DNA from: Streptomyces netropsis
GTDB taxonomy: Bacteria; Actinomycetota; Actinomycetes; Streptomycetales; Streptomycetaceae
Reading direction: 5' to 3'
Length of the DNA stretch: 64,000 bases
Assembly: GCF_014203545.1 (NCBI RefSeq)
Contig: NZ_JACHJG010000011.1
Location: 1-64,000 of the forward strand
The position numbers and the translations under genes are program-made. The notes beneath the pieces were generated by a model that ran no database searches, was not told the origin of the DNA, and worked only from the letters and a program-made list of their open reading frames with translations. How positions within the stretch are numbered: position 1 is the stretch's first letter; every line of letters begins with the position of its first letter. Shown piece after piece: positions 27,166-35,762 of the stretch.

Positions 27166-28497
27166 GTGCTAGGAGACTATCGGATCGAAGGCCGTCGCGC
27201 AGCGGACATCTCGGCGAACGTGGAGCGGGCCGTCGGGGCGGGCAAGCTCCCTCCGGGCGAACTGCTGCCGCCCATGCGGGAGTTGGCGGTCGAGCTGGGG
27301 GTCAATCCCAATACGGTCGCGGCCGCTTACCGCATCCTGCGCGAGCGGGGGGTGATCGAGACGGCGGGCCGCCGGGGCAGCCGGGTGCGGCACCGCCCGG
27401 CCAGTACGCACCGTGAGCTGATCCGCGTGGAGGCGTCCGAAGGCGTGCGTGACGTGTCGACCGGCAACCCCGACCCGACGCTGCTGCCCCCGCTCGGCGA
27501 GGCGCTCACCGAGGCCGCCGCGCGCGCCGCCGAGGGCCCGGTGCTCTACGGCTCGTCCGCCGTCGACTCGGAGCTGGAGCGGATGGCCCGCGCCGCCTTC
27601 GACGCGGACCGCGTCCCGGCCGGGCCGCTGGCGGTCACCTCCGGGTCGCTGGACGCCATCGAGCGCGTGCTGAGCGCCCATCTGCGGCCCGGGGACGAGG
27701 TGGCGGTCGAGGACCCCGGCTGGGGCAGCCTCCTCGACCTGATCTCCGCGCTCGGCCTGCGCGCGGTCCCCGTCGCGCTCGACGACGACGGGCCGCTGCC
27801 CGAGGACACCGACCGGGCGCTCCGGCAAGGGGCCCGGGCCCTGGTCGTCACCGACCGGGCGCAGAACCCCACCGGCGCGGCCGTCAGCGCGGCGCGCGCC
27901 CGTGAGCTGCGGGCCGTGCTCGCCGGGCACCCGCACGTGCTGCTCATCGAGGACGACCACGGCCACGGCATCGTCGACCTCCCGCTGCACCCCCTCGCGG
28001 GCGGCACCGACCACTGGGCACTCGTGCGCTCCGTCGCGAAGGCGTACGGGCCGGATCTGCGGCTCGCGGTGCTCACCGGCGACGCCGTCACCGTGGACCG
28101 GGTGCGCGGGCGGCAGCGCCTGGGGCCGGGCTGGGTCAGTCATGTGCTGCAGCGGGCCGTGGCGCACCTCTGGCGGACCGGCGCGGTGGACGCCGCGGCG
28201 GTCGCCGGCTCGTACGGACACCGCCGTGAGGCGCTCGTGCGGGCGCTGCGGGACCGGGGGGTCGTGGCACACGGACGCAGCGGGATGAACGTATGGCTTC
28301 CGGTGCCGGACGAGACGGGGGCGGTGGCGCGCCTGCTGCAAGCGGGGTGGGCGGTGGCGCCGGGTGCGCGTTTCCGGGTCTCCTCCCCGCCCGGAGTGCG
28401 GTTGACCGTGTCGCCCCTGTCCATGGACGACATAGGGCCGGTCGCGGACGCGCTGGCGTCCGTGACCGGCCCGGATACGGCGGGGCGTTACGACTGA
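27166..28497 (+). CDS. MocR-type regulator (GntR winged helix fused to aminotransferase domain)
   Basis: A 443-residue regulator. Residues 1-75 are a GntR winged helix (LPPMRELAVELGVNPNTVAAAYRILRERG). Residues 95-440 are a fold-type I aminotransferase domain with the PLP lysine in VRSVAKAYGPDLRLAV and the aspartate/tyrosine region NPTGAAVSAARARELR. MocR proteins sense PLP or aminated ligands and control vitamin B6, GABA or taurine genes. Here the divergent PNPOx-fold gene is the likely target. The GTG start has no Shine-Dalgarno sequence. The gene converges on an EamA gene downstream. Confidence 0.88.
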   Translation: MLGDYRIEGRRAADISANVERAVGAGKLPPGELLPPMRELAVELGVNPNTVAAAYRILRERGVIETAGRRGSRVRHRPASTHRELIRVEASEGVRDVSTGNPDPTLLPPLGEALTEAAARAAEGPVLYGSSAVDSELERMARAAFDADRVPAGPLAVTSGSLDAIERVLSAHLRPGDEVAVEDPGWGSLLDLISALGLRAVPVALDDDGPLPEDTDRALRQGARALVVTDRAQNPTGAAVSAARARELRAVLAGHPHVLLIEDDHGHGIVDLPLHPLAGGTDHWALVRSVAKAYGPDLRLAVLTGDAVTVDRVRGRQRLGPGWVSHVLQRAVAHLWRTGAVDAAAVAGSYGHRREALVRALRDRGVVAHGRSGMNVWLPVPDETGAVARLLQAGWAVAPGARFRVSSPPGVRLTVSPLSMDDIGPVADALASVTGPDTAGRYD

Positions 28498-28558
28498 GGC
28501 GGTTGCCGGACCGTTCGCCGGACCGCTTGTCCGATGGCCGGCCGGATCGGGTGCCGGG

Positions 28559-29665
28559 TCACTTCCCCGGGTGCTGCTGTGCCGGCCGCCGGGTGGGCTC
28601 GGGGACCGCGTCGGCGGCGGGCCGGCGGGAGGCCTTCGCCCGGGAGCCGCCCTGGGTGAGCGCCGCTCCGGCCAGCACGATGAGCGCTCCGACCGGGGTG
28701 TTCCAGGTGAGCCGCTCGTCAAGGAGGGCGACACCGGCCGCGGTCGCGATGACCGGGATGAAGTACGTGGTCATGGTCGCGGTCGTCGGCCCGACCTCCG
28801 CGACCAGCCCGTACTGGAAGAGGAAGGCGAGCCCGGTGCCCAGCGCCCCGAGCGCGACGATCGCCAGCACGGGCACCACGGGGAACGAGGTGGGCAGCGG
28901 GCTGAACACCGGGGCGACGACGGCGAGCTGGGCGGTGGCGAGGAGCAGCTGGGCGCCGGACATCGACAGATGGGAGTTGCCGGTGTCGGACAGCGTCCGC
29001 CGGACGTAGATCCAGCCGATCGCGTAGCTGAGCGAGGCGATCAGGGCCAGCAGCGTCCCGGTCGGGTCCTGCCCGTCGAAGCCCTGCCAGGCGCCGAGGA
29101 CGGTGAGCACACCGATGAAGCCCAGGCCGAGACCGGCGAACCGGCGCCGGGTGGGGCGGTCCTCGGAGAGGGCCACGAGTGAGAGGACCATCCCCCACAG
29201 CGGGGTGGTGGCGTTGCAGATGCCGGCCAGGGTGGAGGAGATGGTCAGCTCGGCGTAGGCGAAGAGCGAGAAGGGGAGGGCGTTGAGCAGGAGCGCCGCG
29301 ACGGCGAGGTGCCCCCAGGTGCGGGCGCCGCGCGGCAGTCGCTGCCGCTTGACGGCGAGGATGGCGACGAGCACCAGGGCGCCGAAGAACACGCGCCCGA
29401 AGGAGACGTAGAGCGGGGCGAAGCCGTCCGTGCCCAGCTTGATGAAGAGAAAGCTGAAGCCCCAGATGAGCGAGAGCGCGCCGAAGCGGATGCGCCAGTC
29501 CACCGTGGACCGGCCCTGACCGGAGCCTCCCGCGGTGCCGGGGCCGCCGGGGCGGGCCGCGGTGCCGGTCGAGGGGCCGGTGGCAGAAGGGCCTGCCGTA
29601 GAGGGGCGGGTGGTGGCTGTGGCGGAAGGTGATCCTGATGCGACGACGCTCATGGAGATCACCAT
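28559..29665 (-). CDS. EamA/DMT family transporter, LysR-linked
   Basis: About 368 residues, with ten membrane helices in two EamA repeats preceded by a disordered Gly/Ala/Thr/Pro-rich N-terminus of about 50 residues. Repeat 1 starts RIRFGALSLIWGFSFLFIKL, and repeat 2 ends GVALLDERLTWNTPVGALIV. The C-terminal 30 residues are polar. Two starts are possible, ATG 29665 and ATG 29653, neither with a strong ribosome binding site. It is divergent from a LysR gene 63 bases away, with a LysR-type box between, a classic exporter/regulator arrangement. Confidence 0.85.
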   Translation of the reverse strand: MVISMSVVASGSPSATATTRPSTAGPSATGPSTGTAARPGGPGTAGGSGQGRSTVDWRIRFGALSLIWGFSFLFIKLGTDGFAPLYVSFGRVFFGALVLVAILAVKRQRLPRGARTWGHLAVAALLLNALPFSLFAYAELTISSTLAGICNATTPLWGMVLSLVALSEDRPTRRRFAGLGLGFIGVLTVLGAWQGFDGQDPTGTLLALIASLSYAIGWIYVRRTLSDTGNSHLSMSGAQLLLATAQLAVVAPVFSPLPTSFPVVPVLAIVALGALGTGLAFLFQYGLVAEVGPTTATMTTYFIPVIATAAGVALLDERLTWNTPVGALIVLAGAALTQGGSRAKASRRPAADAVPEPTRRPAQQHPGK

Positions 29666-29680
29666 GCAGGGGCGATACCT

Positions 29681-29699
29681 ATTAGAACAAGCAAATAAT
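29681..29699. promoter_or_regulatory. LysR-type operator between exporter and LysR gene
   Basis: ATTA (29681-29684), 11 bases, TAAT (29696-29699) is an interrupted dyad matching the LysR T-N11-A rule. It lies in an AT-rich patch between the divergent EamA and LysR genes. A TAGCAT -10-like element at 29716-29721 ends seven bases before the LysR ATG, which suggests a leaderless mRNA. Confidence 0.6.
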
Positions 29700-29728
29700 T
29701 GTGTGTGGCATCGCGTAGCATCCCTTAC

Positions 29729-30643
29729 ATGTTGAACCTGGACCGCCTGCGCACCCTCAACGCCGTCGCCCGCCACGGTTCCGTCAGCGGCGCGGCGGAC
29801 GGACTGCACGTGACGACCTCCGCCGTTTCGCAGCAGCTGGCCAAGCTGGAACGGGAGACCGGTCAGCAACTGCTGGCCAAGAACGGCCGGGGCGTGCGGC
29901 TCACCGACGCCGGCCGGCTGCTCGCCGAGCACGCCTCACGCATCCTCTCCCAGGTGGAGCTGGCCCAGGCCGACCTGGAGGCGCAGCGCGGCCAGGCCGT
30001 CGGCGAGCTGCTGCTCGGTGCCTTCCCCACCGCGGCCCGCGGGCTGTTCCCCGCCGCCCTCGCGGAGTTGCGCGACGCGCACCCGCAACTGCGCGCCCGG
30101 CTGGAGGAGATGGAGCCCGACGAGGCCGTGCCGCGCGTGGTGCGCGGCGACATCGACGTCGCGGTCGTCCTCGACTGGTACAACAAACCGCTGCCGATGC
30201 CCGACGGCCTGGCCAAGGCCCCGATCCTCGACGACCCCGCCGACGTGGCGCTGCCCGCGGGTCATCCGCTCGCCGACCGGGCCGAGCTGGATCTCGAGGA
30301 CCTCGCCGACGACGAATGGGTCTCCTGGCCCCGAGGGGAGTTCTGCCACGACTGGCTGATGCTCACCCTGCGCGGCAAGGGCATCGAGCCCCGCATCTCG
30401 CACATGGCCGAGGAGCACCACACCCAGCTCGCCCTCGTCGCCGCCGGGCTCGGGGTCGTGGTCGCGCCCCGCCTCGGCCGGGGCCCGGTGCCGGACGGGG
30501 TGCGGGTCGTGCCCGTACGGCACACCATGTGCCGCCATGTGTACGCGGTCTGGCGGGCGGACGCCGACCGCAGGCCGTCGATCCGGGCGGCGGTCGACGC
30601 GCTGCGCACCGCGGGGGAAGCGGTCGGCGGCCGGACCGGCTGA
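29729..30643 (+). CDS. LysR family transcriptional regulator
   Basis: A 304-residue regulator. The N-terminal winged helix spans residues 1-60 (MLNLDRLRTLNAVARHGSVS, SAVSQQLAKLERETG), with a linker helix to about 90 and a periplasmic-binding-like ligand domain to about 295. The start at ATG 29729 fits the family's usual N-terminus; ten extra residues could be read upstream but have no support. The divergent EamA exporter is the likely target. The ligand cannot be told from sequence. Confidence 0.9.
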   Translation: MLNLDRLRTLNAVARHGSVSGAADGLHVTTSAVSQQLAKLERETGQQLLAKNGRGVRLTDAGRLLAEHASRILSQVELAQADLEAQRGQAVGELLLGAFPTAARGLFPAALAELRDAHPQLRARLEEMEPDEAVPRVVRGDIDVAVVLDWYNKPLPMPDGLAKAPILDDPADVALPAGHPLADRAELDLEDLADDEWVSWPRGEFCHDWLMLTLRGKGIEPRISHMAEEHHTQLALVAAGLGVVVAPRLGRGPVPDGVRVVPVRHTMCRHVYAVWRADADRRPSIRAAVDALRTAGEAVGGRTG

Positions 30644-30799
30644 GCGGACGTCGCGAGCCCGCGCTCGGAGCCCCGCGGCGTCCGGTGCGGGCGACGGTGA
30701 GGCGGAGGGTCGCCGCCGTGTCGGGCGCGCCAAGGTGACACCGACACGCTGCGGGTCTGTGCCGGGATGCGCGGGGCCGGACGGGACTTCGTGGACGCC

Positions 30800-31267
30800 C
30801 TACGCGCGGGGCAGCTTGCGGAAGTCCCAGGAGGCGACGGCCTCCGGAGTCAGCCGCAGCCAGGCGTGCCGGCCGTCATGGGGCATGACGTCCAGACCGA
30901 AGTACTTGGCGGCGAACAGTGCCTCCGGAGCGTCGAGTTCGGGGCACGGCTCGCCGGTGCGCGGGGCCTCGCCGACGAACGCCGCAGTGCCGGACAGCTC
31001 GGCGCCGCGCAGCTCCCCGTACTCCCGGCCGTCGTCGACGACCACCGCCACCCGCGGGTCCCGGCGCAGATCGGCCCACCGTCGGCTGCGGGTCAGGGAG
31101 TACAGCCACAGCGCGGCCCCGTCCCAGACGAACCACAGCGCGCCGACGTGCGGCCGCCCATCGGGGCCGACCGTGGCCACTCGGCAGGTGCGCCGCTCGG
31201 TGAGGAAGGCGTCCAGTTCGGGCTGCGTCATCATGATCCGGCGGCCCCGCCGCTGTGTAGCGGTCAT
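30800..31267 (-). CDS. Pyridoxamine 5'-phosphate oxidase-fold protein
   Basis: About 155 residues forming one FMN/F420-binding split barrel. ELDAFLTERRTCRVATVGPD begins the barrel. RPHVGALWFVWDGAALWLYS and RSRRWADLRRDPRVAVVVDDG are the typical flavin phosphate-binding strands. Similar Streptomyces proteins are annotated as PNPOx or F420-dependent reductases. ATG 31267 starts MTATQRRGRR, a lead I recall as usual for the family. A longer reading from 31312 is possible and begins in a duplicated segment. It stands alone between the LysR gene and a divergent isochorismatase-fold gene. Confidence 0.82.
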   Translation of the reverse strand: MTATQRRGRRIMMTQPELDAFLTERRTCRVATVGPDGRPHVGALWFVWDGAALWLYSLTRSRRWADLRRDPRVAVVVDDGREYGELRGAELSGTAAFVGEAPRTGEPCPELDAPEALFAAKYFGLDVMPHDGRHAWLRLTPEAVASWDFRKLPRA

Positions 31268-31298
31268 CTCCCGCACCACCCTCCCCAGAGCTGACTGA

Positions 31299-31328
31299 AC
31301 GTCAGAAATCATGGACGTCGGAAATCAT
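31299..31328. repeat. Short tandem repeat upstream of the PNPOx-fold gene
   Basis: ACGTCAGAAATCAT (31299-31312) is repeated as ACGTCGGAAATCAT (31315-31328), 16 bases apart with one mismatch. On the minus strand each copy begins ATGATTTC, so the copies offer alternative ATGs. The spacing of about 1.5 helical turns could also suit a regulator. Confidence 0.6.
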
Positions 31329-31434
31329 CGGGCAACTTCCCCCGTCGCGCAATGCCCGCTACCCTCACGCGACTTGGGTCCGGGGCCTGCGCGGCCCGCC
31401 CGTACCGTACCGAGAAGCCGACGAGGAGCGCGCC

Positions 31435-32079
31435 ATGGCGCCGCAGGACCAGCCCGGTGAGCGGCTCGACCCGGCGACGACCGTGCTCCTGACCGTGGAG
31501 TGCCAGCGCGGTGTCGTCGGCCCCGACAGCGCACTGCCCGAGCTCGCCGCCGTGGCCCGCGCCTCCGGCGCCCTGGGCAACGTCGCACGGCTCGTCGAGG
31601 GCGCGCACGCGGCGGGCGTCCAGGTCGTGCACGCCATCGCCGAGCGCCGCCCCGACGGCCGCGGCGCGGGCCGCAACGCCCGCCTCTTCCGCGCCGCCGA
31701 ACGACTGCCCGTCCAGCAGCTGACCGGCACGCTGGCCGTCCGCGTCGCCGAGCCGATCCCGGTCGGCGAGGACGACCTCGTCGTACGGAGACTGCACGGG
31801 CTCTCGCCGCTCGCCGGCACCGGCGTGGACGCGCTGCTGCGCAATCTCGGCTGCCGCGCCCTGATCGTCACCGGGGTCTCGGCGAACGTCGCGATCCCCA
31901 ACGCCGTCTTCGACGCCGTCAACCTCGGTTACACCGCCGTCGTCCCCGCCGACGCCATCGCCGGCGTGCCGGCCGACTACACCGCGGCGATGGTCCGCCA
32001 CACTCTGGCCCTCGTCGCCACCATGACCACCACCGACGCCGTCCTGCGCGGGTGGCGGCGCCCGGGCGGGCCGCGCTGA
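31435..32079 (+). CDS. Isochorismatase-fold protein lacking the catalytic triad
   Basis: A 214-residue protein with the cysteine-hydrolase/isochorismatase alpha-beta fold. The usual catalytic Asp-Lys-Cys set is not present. The Asp position (LLVIDMQ type) reads LLTVECQ, giving E22. The Lys position reads VVRRLHG, giving R118/R119. The Cys position (GVxTNVCV type) reads GVSANVAI, giving A153. Length and secondary structure are otherwise normal. It may be a binding protein or an enzyme with a different mechanism. GAGGAGC six bases before the ATG is a good ribosome binding site. It stands alone, divergent from the PNPOx-fold gene. Confidence 0.82.
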   Translation: MAPQDQPGERLDPATTVLLTVECQRGVVGPDSALPELAAVARASGALGNVARLVEGAHAAGVQVVHAIAERRPDGRGAGRNARLFRAAERLPVQQLTGTLAVRVAEPIPVGEDDLVVRRLHGLSPLAGTGVDALLRNLGCRALIVTGVSANVAIPNAVFDAVNLGYTAVVPADAIAGVPADYTAAMVRHTLALVATMTTTDAVLRGWRRPGGPR

Positions 32080-32106
32080 ACGCGGCCGCGCCCGGCCGCC
32101 GTGACC

Positions 32107-32604
32107 TCAGACGAGCCCGATGGAGTCGCCCTGCACGGAGATCTTCATCTCCGGCAGCGGCAGCTTCGCCGGGTCGTGCCGGACGCTGCCGTCCTCGATG
32201 CTGAATTTGCTGCCGTGGCAGGGACAGTTGATCGTCCCGTCCGACACGTCCTTGACCACGCACTTCTGGTGGGTGCACACCGCGGAGAACGCCTTGAACT
32301 CACCCTTGGAGGGCTGCGTCACCACCACCCGCCGGTCCGCGAAGACCTTCCCGCCGCCCTCCGGGATCTCCGACGTCCGGGCCAGCGCCCGGCCTCCGGT
32401 GGCCCCGGCGGCCGAGGACTCCTGCCCGGCCGTGGAAGGCGGCCGCGCCGTGTCGGGCGTGGCATCCGCGTCGGGGGTGCCGGGCGTCGTCGACTTCTCG
32501 TCCGAGCCGCACGCCGCGAGCGCGGCGGCGAGGCCGGTGGCCCCGACCGCCGCGACGACGCTGCGGCGGCTCGCGCCGCCCGGGGCGGGTGACGTGTGCG
32601 TCAT
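32107..32604 (-). CDS. Rieske 2Fe-2S lipoprotein
   Basis: A 165-residue exported electron-transfer protein. The N-terminus has twin arginines (S12-R13-R14-S15), a hydrophobic core, and a lipobox-like LAAC with C32, suggesting Tat export and lipid attachment. A Thr/Pro/Ala linker covers 35-75. The Rieske domain follows with C110-T-H112 and C127-P-C129-H130; C110/H112/C127/H130 would hold the cluster and C115/C129 a disulfide. The partner enzyme is not visible nearby. CAAGGAGC upstream of ATG 32604 is a strong ribosome binding site. It is smaller than the QcrA Rieske subunit and is not part of a bc1 operon. Confidence 0.9.
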   Translation of the reverse strand: MTHTSPAPGGASRRSVVAAVGATGLAAALAACGSDEKSTTPGTPDADATPDTARPPSTAGQESSAAGATGGRALARTSEIPEGGGKVFADRRVVVTQPSKGEFKAFSAVCTHQKCVVKDVSDGTINCPCHGSKFSIEDGSVRHDPAKLPLPEMKISVQGDSIGLV

Positions 32605-32635
32605 GTTCGCTCCTTGGTGCCGTTGCCGTACTGTC

Positions 32636-32658
32636 GGCGGGCCGGTGCCGGGCCCGCC
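32636..32658 (-). terminator. Hairpin between S9 peptidase and Rieske genes
   Basis: GGCGGGCC (32636-32643), loop GGTGCCG, and GGCCCGCC (32651-32658) form an 8-bp stem. It lies between two minus-strand genes and may end the peptidase transcript. Confidence 0.5.
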
Positions 32659-32742
32659 GTCGTGCGCGCGACCGGTGCACGACGCGACGGGCACGCGATG
32701 CGACCGGTACAAGGAGACCTACGGGCCCGACGCCGCCCGCGT

Positions 32743-34851
32743 TCAGCGCTCGAGTGCCTTTCGCAGAAAGTCCAGCTCGAACAGCAGGAGGTTCTCGGTG
32801 GTCCGCTCCGCCGCCATGTGCGTCGATCCCACCAGCGGCAGCACCGAGTGCGGCCGCCCCGCCGCCAGCAGCGCCGCCGACATCCGCAGCGTGTGGGCCA
32901 CGGCCACGTTGTCGTCCGCCATGCCGTGGACGAGCAGCAACGGGCGGCGCAGCAGGCCCGCGTCACCGATCGTCGACGAGCGCGCGTAGTTCTCCGGCTC
33001 CTCGTCCGGGTGGCCGAGGAAGCGCTCCTTCCAGTGTGTGTCGTACAACCGCTGATCGGTCGGCGCCGCACCGGAGACCGCGGCGTGGAAGACCTCGGGC
33101 CGGCGCAGGACCGCGGCCGCCGCGACGGTACCGCCGAACGACCAGCCGCGGATCGCCACCCGCCCCGGGTCGAGGTCCGGGTACCGCTCGCAGGCCGCCC
33201 GCAGCGCGTCGGCCTGATCCTCGAGGACGGGCGTCAGCTGGTCGCCGCGCACCGCTTTCTCCCACGCGGGCCCCCGGCCGGGCGTGCCCCGGCCGTCCAC
33301 GATCAGCACCGCGAAGCCCTGCTCGGCGAACCACCGCGCCACGCACGTCCACCACGCGCGGGCCCGCACCACGAGCCGCACCCCTGGCCCGGCGTACGGG
33401 CAGAGCAGCACCGGCAGCTTCCGCGCCCCCGGCTCGTGCCAGGACGGCAGAAACAGCATGCCGGGCAGTTCCCGCTCACCGAGCGTCAGGAACTCCGGCC
33501 GCGGCGCGAGCAGGGGGTCGGCGACGGACGAGGCGATCGAACCGGCCGGCTCGCCGTCGCGCAGGACCGTCACCGTGTGCCCGTCCTGGGTCAGGCCGTC
33601 CAGCACCACCGTGGAGCCGCCCATGACGGCCGTGTACATGCCCGGCTCCCGGCTCAGCCGGGTGAGACCGTGACCCGGTTCGTAGGACCAGACGTGGCAC
33701 TCGGTCGGCTCCTCCCAGGCCGTGAACAGCACCCGTTCGCCGTCCGTGCCGAGCACTGCGGCCAGGTGCAACCCCTCGGGGGTCACCGGGTGACCGCCGA
33801 TCCCCAGCCGCCTGGTGTCCTTGGACTCGAGGGGTTCCACCAGGGCGCCGGAGCGGGTGCGGGCCGGGGTGCCGGGGACGAGCTCCACCCACGCGGGGTC
33901 GTGCCGCTCGCCCGCCGTCCCGGTCGCGCCGGTGTCCGGATCCACCGTCAGCACCCGCAGGTGACGCTGGTCGCGGCTCTGCACACCGATCAGCGGACCG
34001 TGCGCGTCCCAGCCGGCCGTGGCCAGGTATTCGAAGGCCGCACGGTCCCAGCTCACCTCCGTGCGCCGGCCGTCGAGCGTCACCACGGACAGGGTGACGT
34101 CGGCGTTGGTGGTGCCCGCCGCCGGGTAGCGGAGGGGGCGGGGCGTCTTCGCCGGGTCGGCCGGGTCGGCGAGGTACCACAGCGGTACGGGCGTGGGGTC
34201 GACACGGGCGACCAGCAGCGCCCGCCCGTCCGGCGCCCACCAGTGGCCCCGTGAGCGCCCCATCGACTCCATCGCCGTGTACTCCGCCAGGCCGTAGGTG
34301 ACCTCCGGTTCCTCCGGCGCCAGGCGGAGCAGCTCCTCGCCCGCCACGGACACGACGTGCAGCGCGCCGCCGCTGACGTACGCGACATGACGGCCGTCGG
34401 GTGAGGGCCGCGGGTCCACGACCGGCCCGGCCGTCGGCAGCCGGAAGGGCGCGGTGCCGTCCGTGCGGACCGCCCAGAGCGCGCCGCCCAGGGCGAACAC
34501 GGCCAGCCGCGCCTCGCGGTCGGTCGCGTACGACACGATGCCCGCCGACTGCTCGCGTGCCCGCTCCCGCCGTGCCCGCTCCGCGTCCGGTATGCCGGTG
34601 CCGCCCGTCATCGCCGTCGGGTCGGCGAGCAGCCGCTCCCGCCCGTCCTCGTACAGCCACAGCCGGCTCAGTGGGTCCAGCCCGCCGCCGGTGCGCGTGA
34701 ACAGCACCCGCCGTCCGTCGGGCGAGACCGTGAAGCCGCGCGGCGCGCCGAGGGAGAAGCGCCGGGAACGGGCGAACCGGCGGGGGAATCCGGCGACGTC
34801 CGTGCCGTTCCCGGCACCGGGGTCCTCTGCCTTGTCGATCATGTTGTCCAT
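32743..34851 (-). CDS. S9 family prolyl oligopeptidase/dipeptidyl peptidase IV-like
   Basis: A 702-residue serine peptidase. Residues 1-440 form a beta-propeller (DPPIV N-terminal domain; for example GFTVSPDGRRVLFTRT and PRPSPDGRHVAYVSGG). Residues 450-702 form the alpha/beta hydrolase with the nucleophile serine in IRGWSFGGTVA, the aspartate in LVHGMADDNV and the histidine in LVGSTHMAAE. There is no signal peptide, so it is probably cytoplasmic. ATG 34851 gives the start MDNMIDKAED; a longer reading from 34938 would run into the divergent kinase gene's start codon. The upstream divergent gap is 86 bases. Confidence 0.9.
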   Translation of the reverse strand: MDNMIDKAEDPGAGNGTDVAGFPRRFARSRRFSLGAPRGFTVSPDGRRVLFTRTGGGLDPLSRLWLYEDGRERLLADPTAMTGGTGIPDAERARRERAREQSAGIVSYATDREARLAVFALGGALWAVRTDGTAPFRLPTAGPVVDPRPSPDGRHVAYVSGGALHVVSVAGEELLRLAPEEPEVTYGLAEYTAMESMGRSRGHWWAPDGRALLVARVDPTPVPLWYLADPADPAKTPRPLRYPAAGTTNADVTLSVVTLDGRRTEVSWDRAAFEYLATAGWDAHGPLIGVQSRDQRHLRVLTVDPDTGATGTAGERHDPAWVELVPGTPARTRSGALVEPLESKDTRRLGIGGHPVTPEGLHLAAVLGTDGERVLFTAWEEPTECHVWSYEPGHGLTRLSREPGMYTAVMGGSTVVLDGLTQDGHTVTVLRDGEPAGSIASSVADPLLAPRPEFLTLGERELPGMLFLPSWHEPGARKLPVLLCPYAGPGVRLVVRARAWWTCVARWFAEQGFAVLIVDGRGTPGRGPAWEKAVRGDQLTPVLEDQADALRAACERYPDLDPGRVAIRGWSFGGTVAAAAVLRRPEVFHAAVSGAAPTDQRLYDTHWKERFLGHPDEEPENYARSSTIGDAGLLRRPLLLVHGMADDNVAVAHTLRMSAALLAAGRPHSVLPLVGSTHMAAERTTENLLLFELDFLRKALER

Positions 34852-34937
34852 GCTGGGCACCCTGACAGGAATCCACCCCCGCCGGTACCCGGGCCACCGT
34901 GCTCGGACCGCCTCCGCCGCCGCAGTAGCCTGAGGCA

Positions 34938-35762
34938 ATGCTCCCCGAAGTCACCGCCACCCGCTATGTCACGCCCTTGCGTGAGGGTGGCTCGCTCCCC
35001 GGCATCGTCGAGGCCGACGATCTCGGTACGTACGTCATGAAGTTCACCGGCGCCGGCCAGGGCCGCAAGACACTGGTCGCGGAGGTCATCTGCGGACAGC
35101 TGGGCCGCCGGCTCGGGCTGCGCGTCCCGGACCTGGCGGGGATCCAGCTGGACCCGGTGATCGGCCGGGCCGAGCCGGACCAGGAGGTGCAGGGCCTGCT
35201 GAAGTCGAGCGGCGGCCTCAACCTCGGGATGGACTTCCTTCCCGGGGCACTCGGCTTCGACCCGCTCGCCTTCGAGATCGGTGCGGCCGAGGCCGGGCGC
35301 GTGGTCTGGTTCGACGCGCTCATCAACAACGTCGACCGCTCGTGGCGCAACCCCAATCTGCTGGTCTGGCACGGCGAGCTGTGGCTCATCGACCACGGTG
35401 CCACGATGATCTGGCACCACAACTGGCCCACCGCGCAGGCCGCCGCCGGCAAGGCCTACGACGCCTCCGACCACGTCCTGGCCACCTTCGGCCCGGACGT
35501 CGCCGCCGCCGGGGCCGAACTCGCGCCCCGGATCACCGAGGAACTGCTGACCGAGGTCACGGCCGACGTGCCGGACGAGTGGCTGGTCGACGAACCGGGC
35601 TTCGCCGACCCGGACGCGCTGCGGCGCGCGTACGTCGAGACGCTGCTGGCCCGCGCCACGACCATCGGTGACCGCATCACGCTCGGCGAGCGCAGCAAGG
35701 ACAAGCCCTCGCAGGCCCCGGAGTGGGTGCGGGTCAGGCTCGACGGAAGGGCCGGAAAATGA
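34938..35762 (+). CDS. HipA-like kinase family protein
   Basis: A 274-residue protein with a minimal HipA/PI3-4 kinase-like core. A candidate ATP-binding lysine is K35 in TYVMKF. The catalytic loop is NNVDRSWRNPN, with D133 and N138/N140. The metal-binding DxG is D152-H-G in LWLIDHGA. It lacks the HipA N-terminal subdomain and is about 160 residues shorter than E. coli HipA. The next gene (DUF3037) overlaps by 4 bases (ATGA), and the pair is a recurrent two-gene unit. The phosphorylation target is unknown. No HipB-like antitoxin lies beside it. Confidence 0.8.
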   Translation: MLPEVTATRYVTPLREGGSLPGIVEADDLGTYVMKFTGAGQGRKTLVAEVICGQLGRRLGLRVPDLAGIQLDPVIGRAEPDQEVQGLLKSSGGLNLGMDFLPGALGFDPLAFEIGAAEAGRVVWFDALINNVDRSWRNPNLLVWHGELWLIDHGATMIWHHNWPTAQAAAGKAYDASDHVLATFGPDVAAAGAELAPRITEELLTEVTADVPDEWLVDEPGFADPDALRRAYVETLLARATTIGDRITLGERSKDKPSQAPEWVRVRLDGRAGK

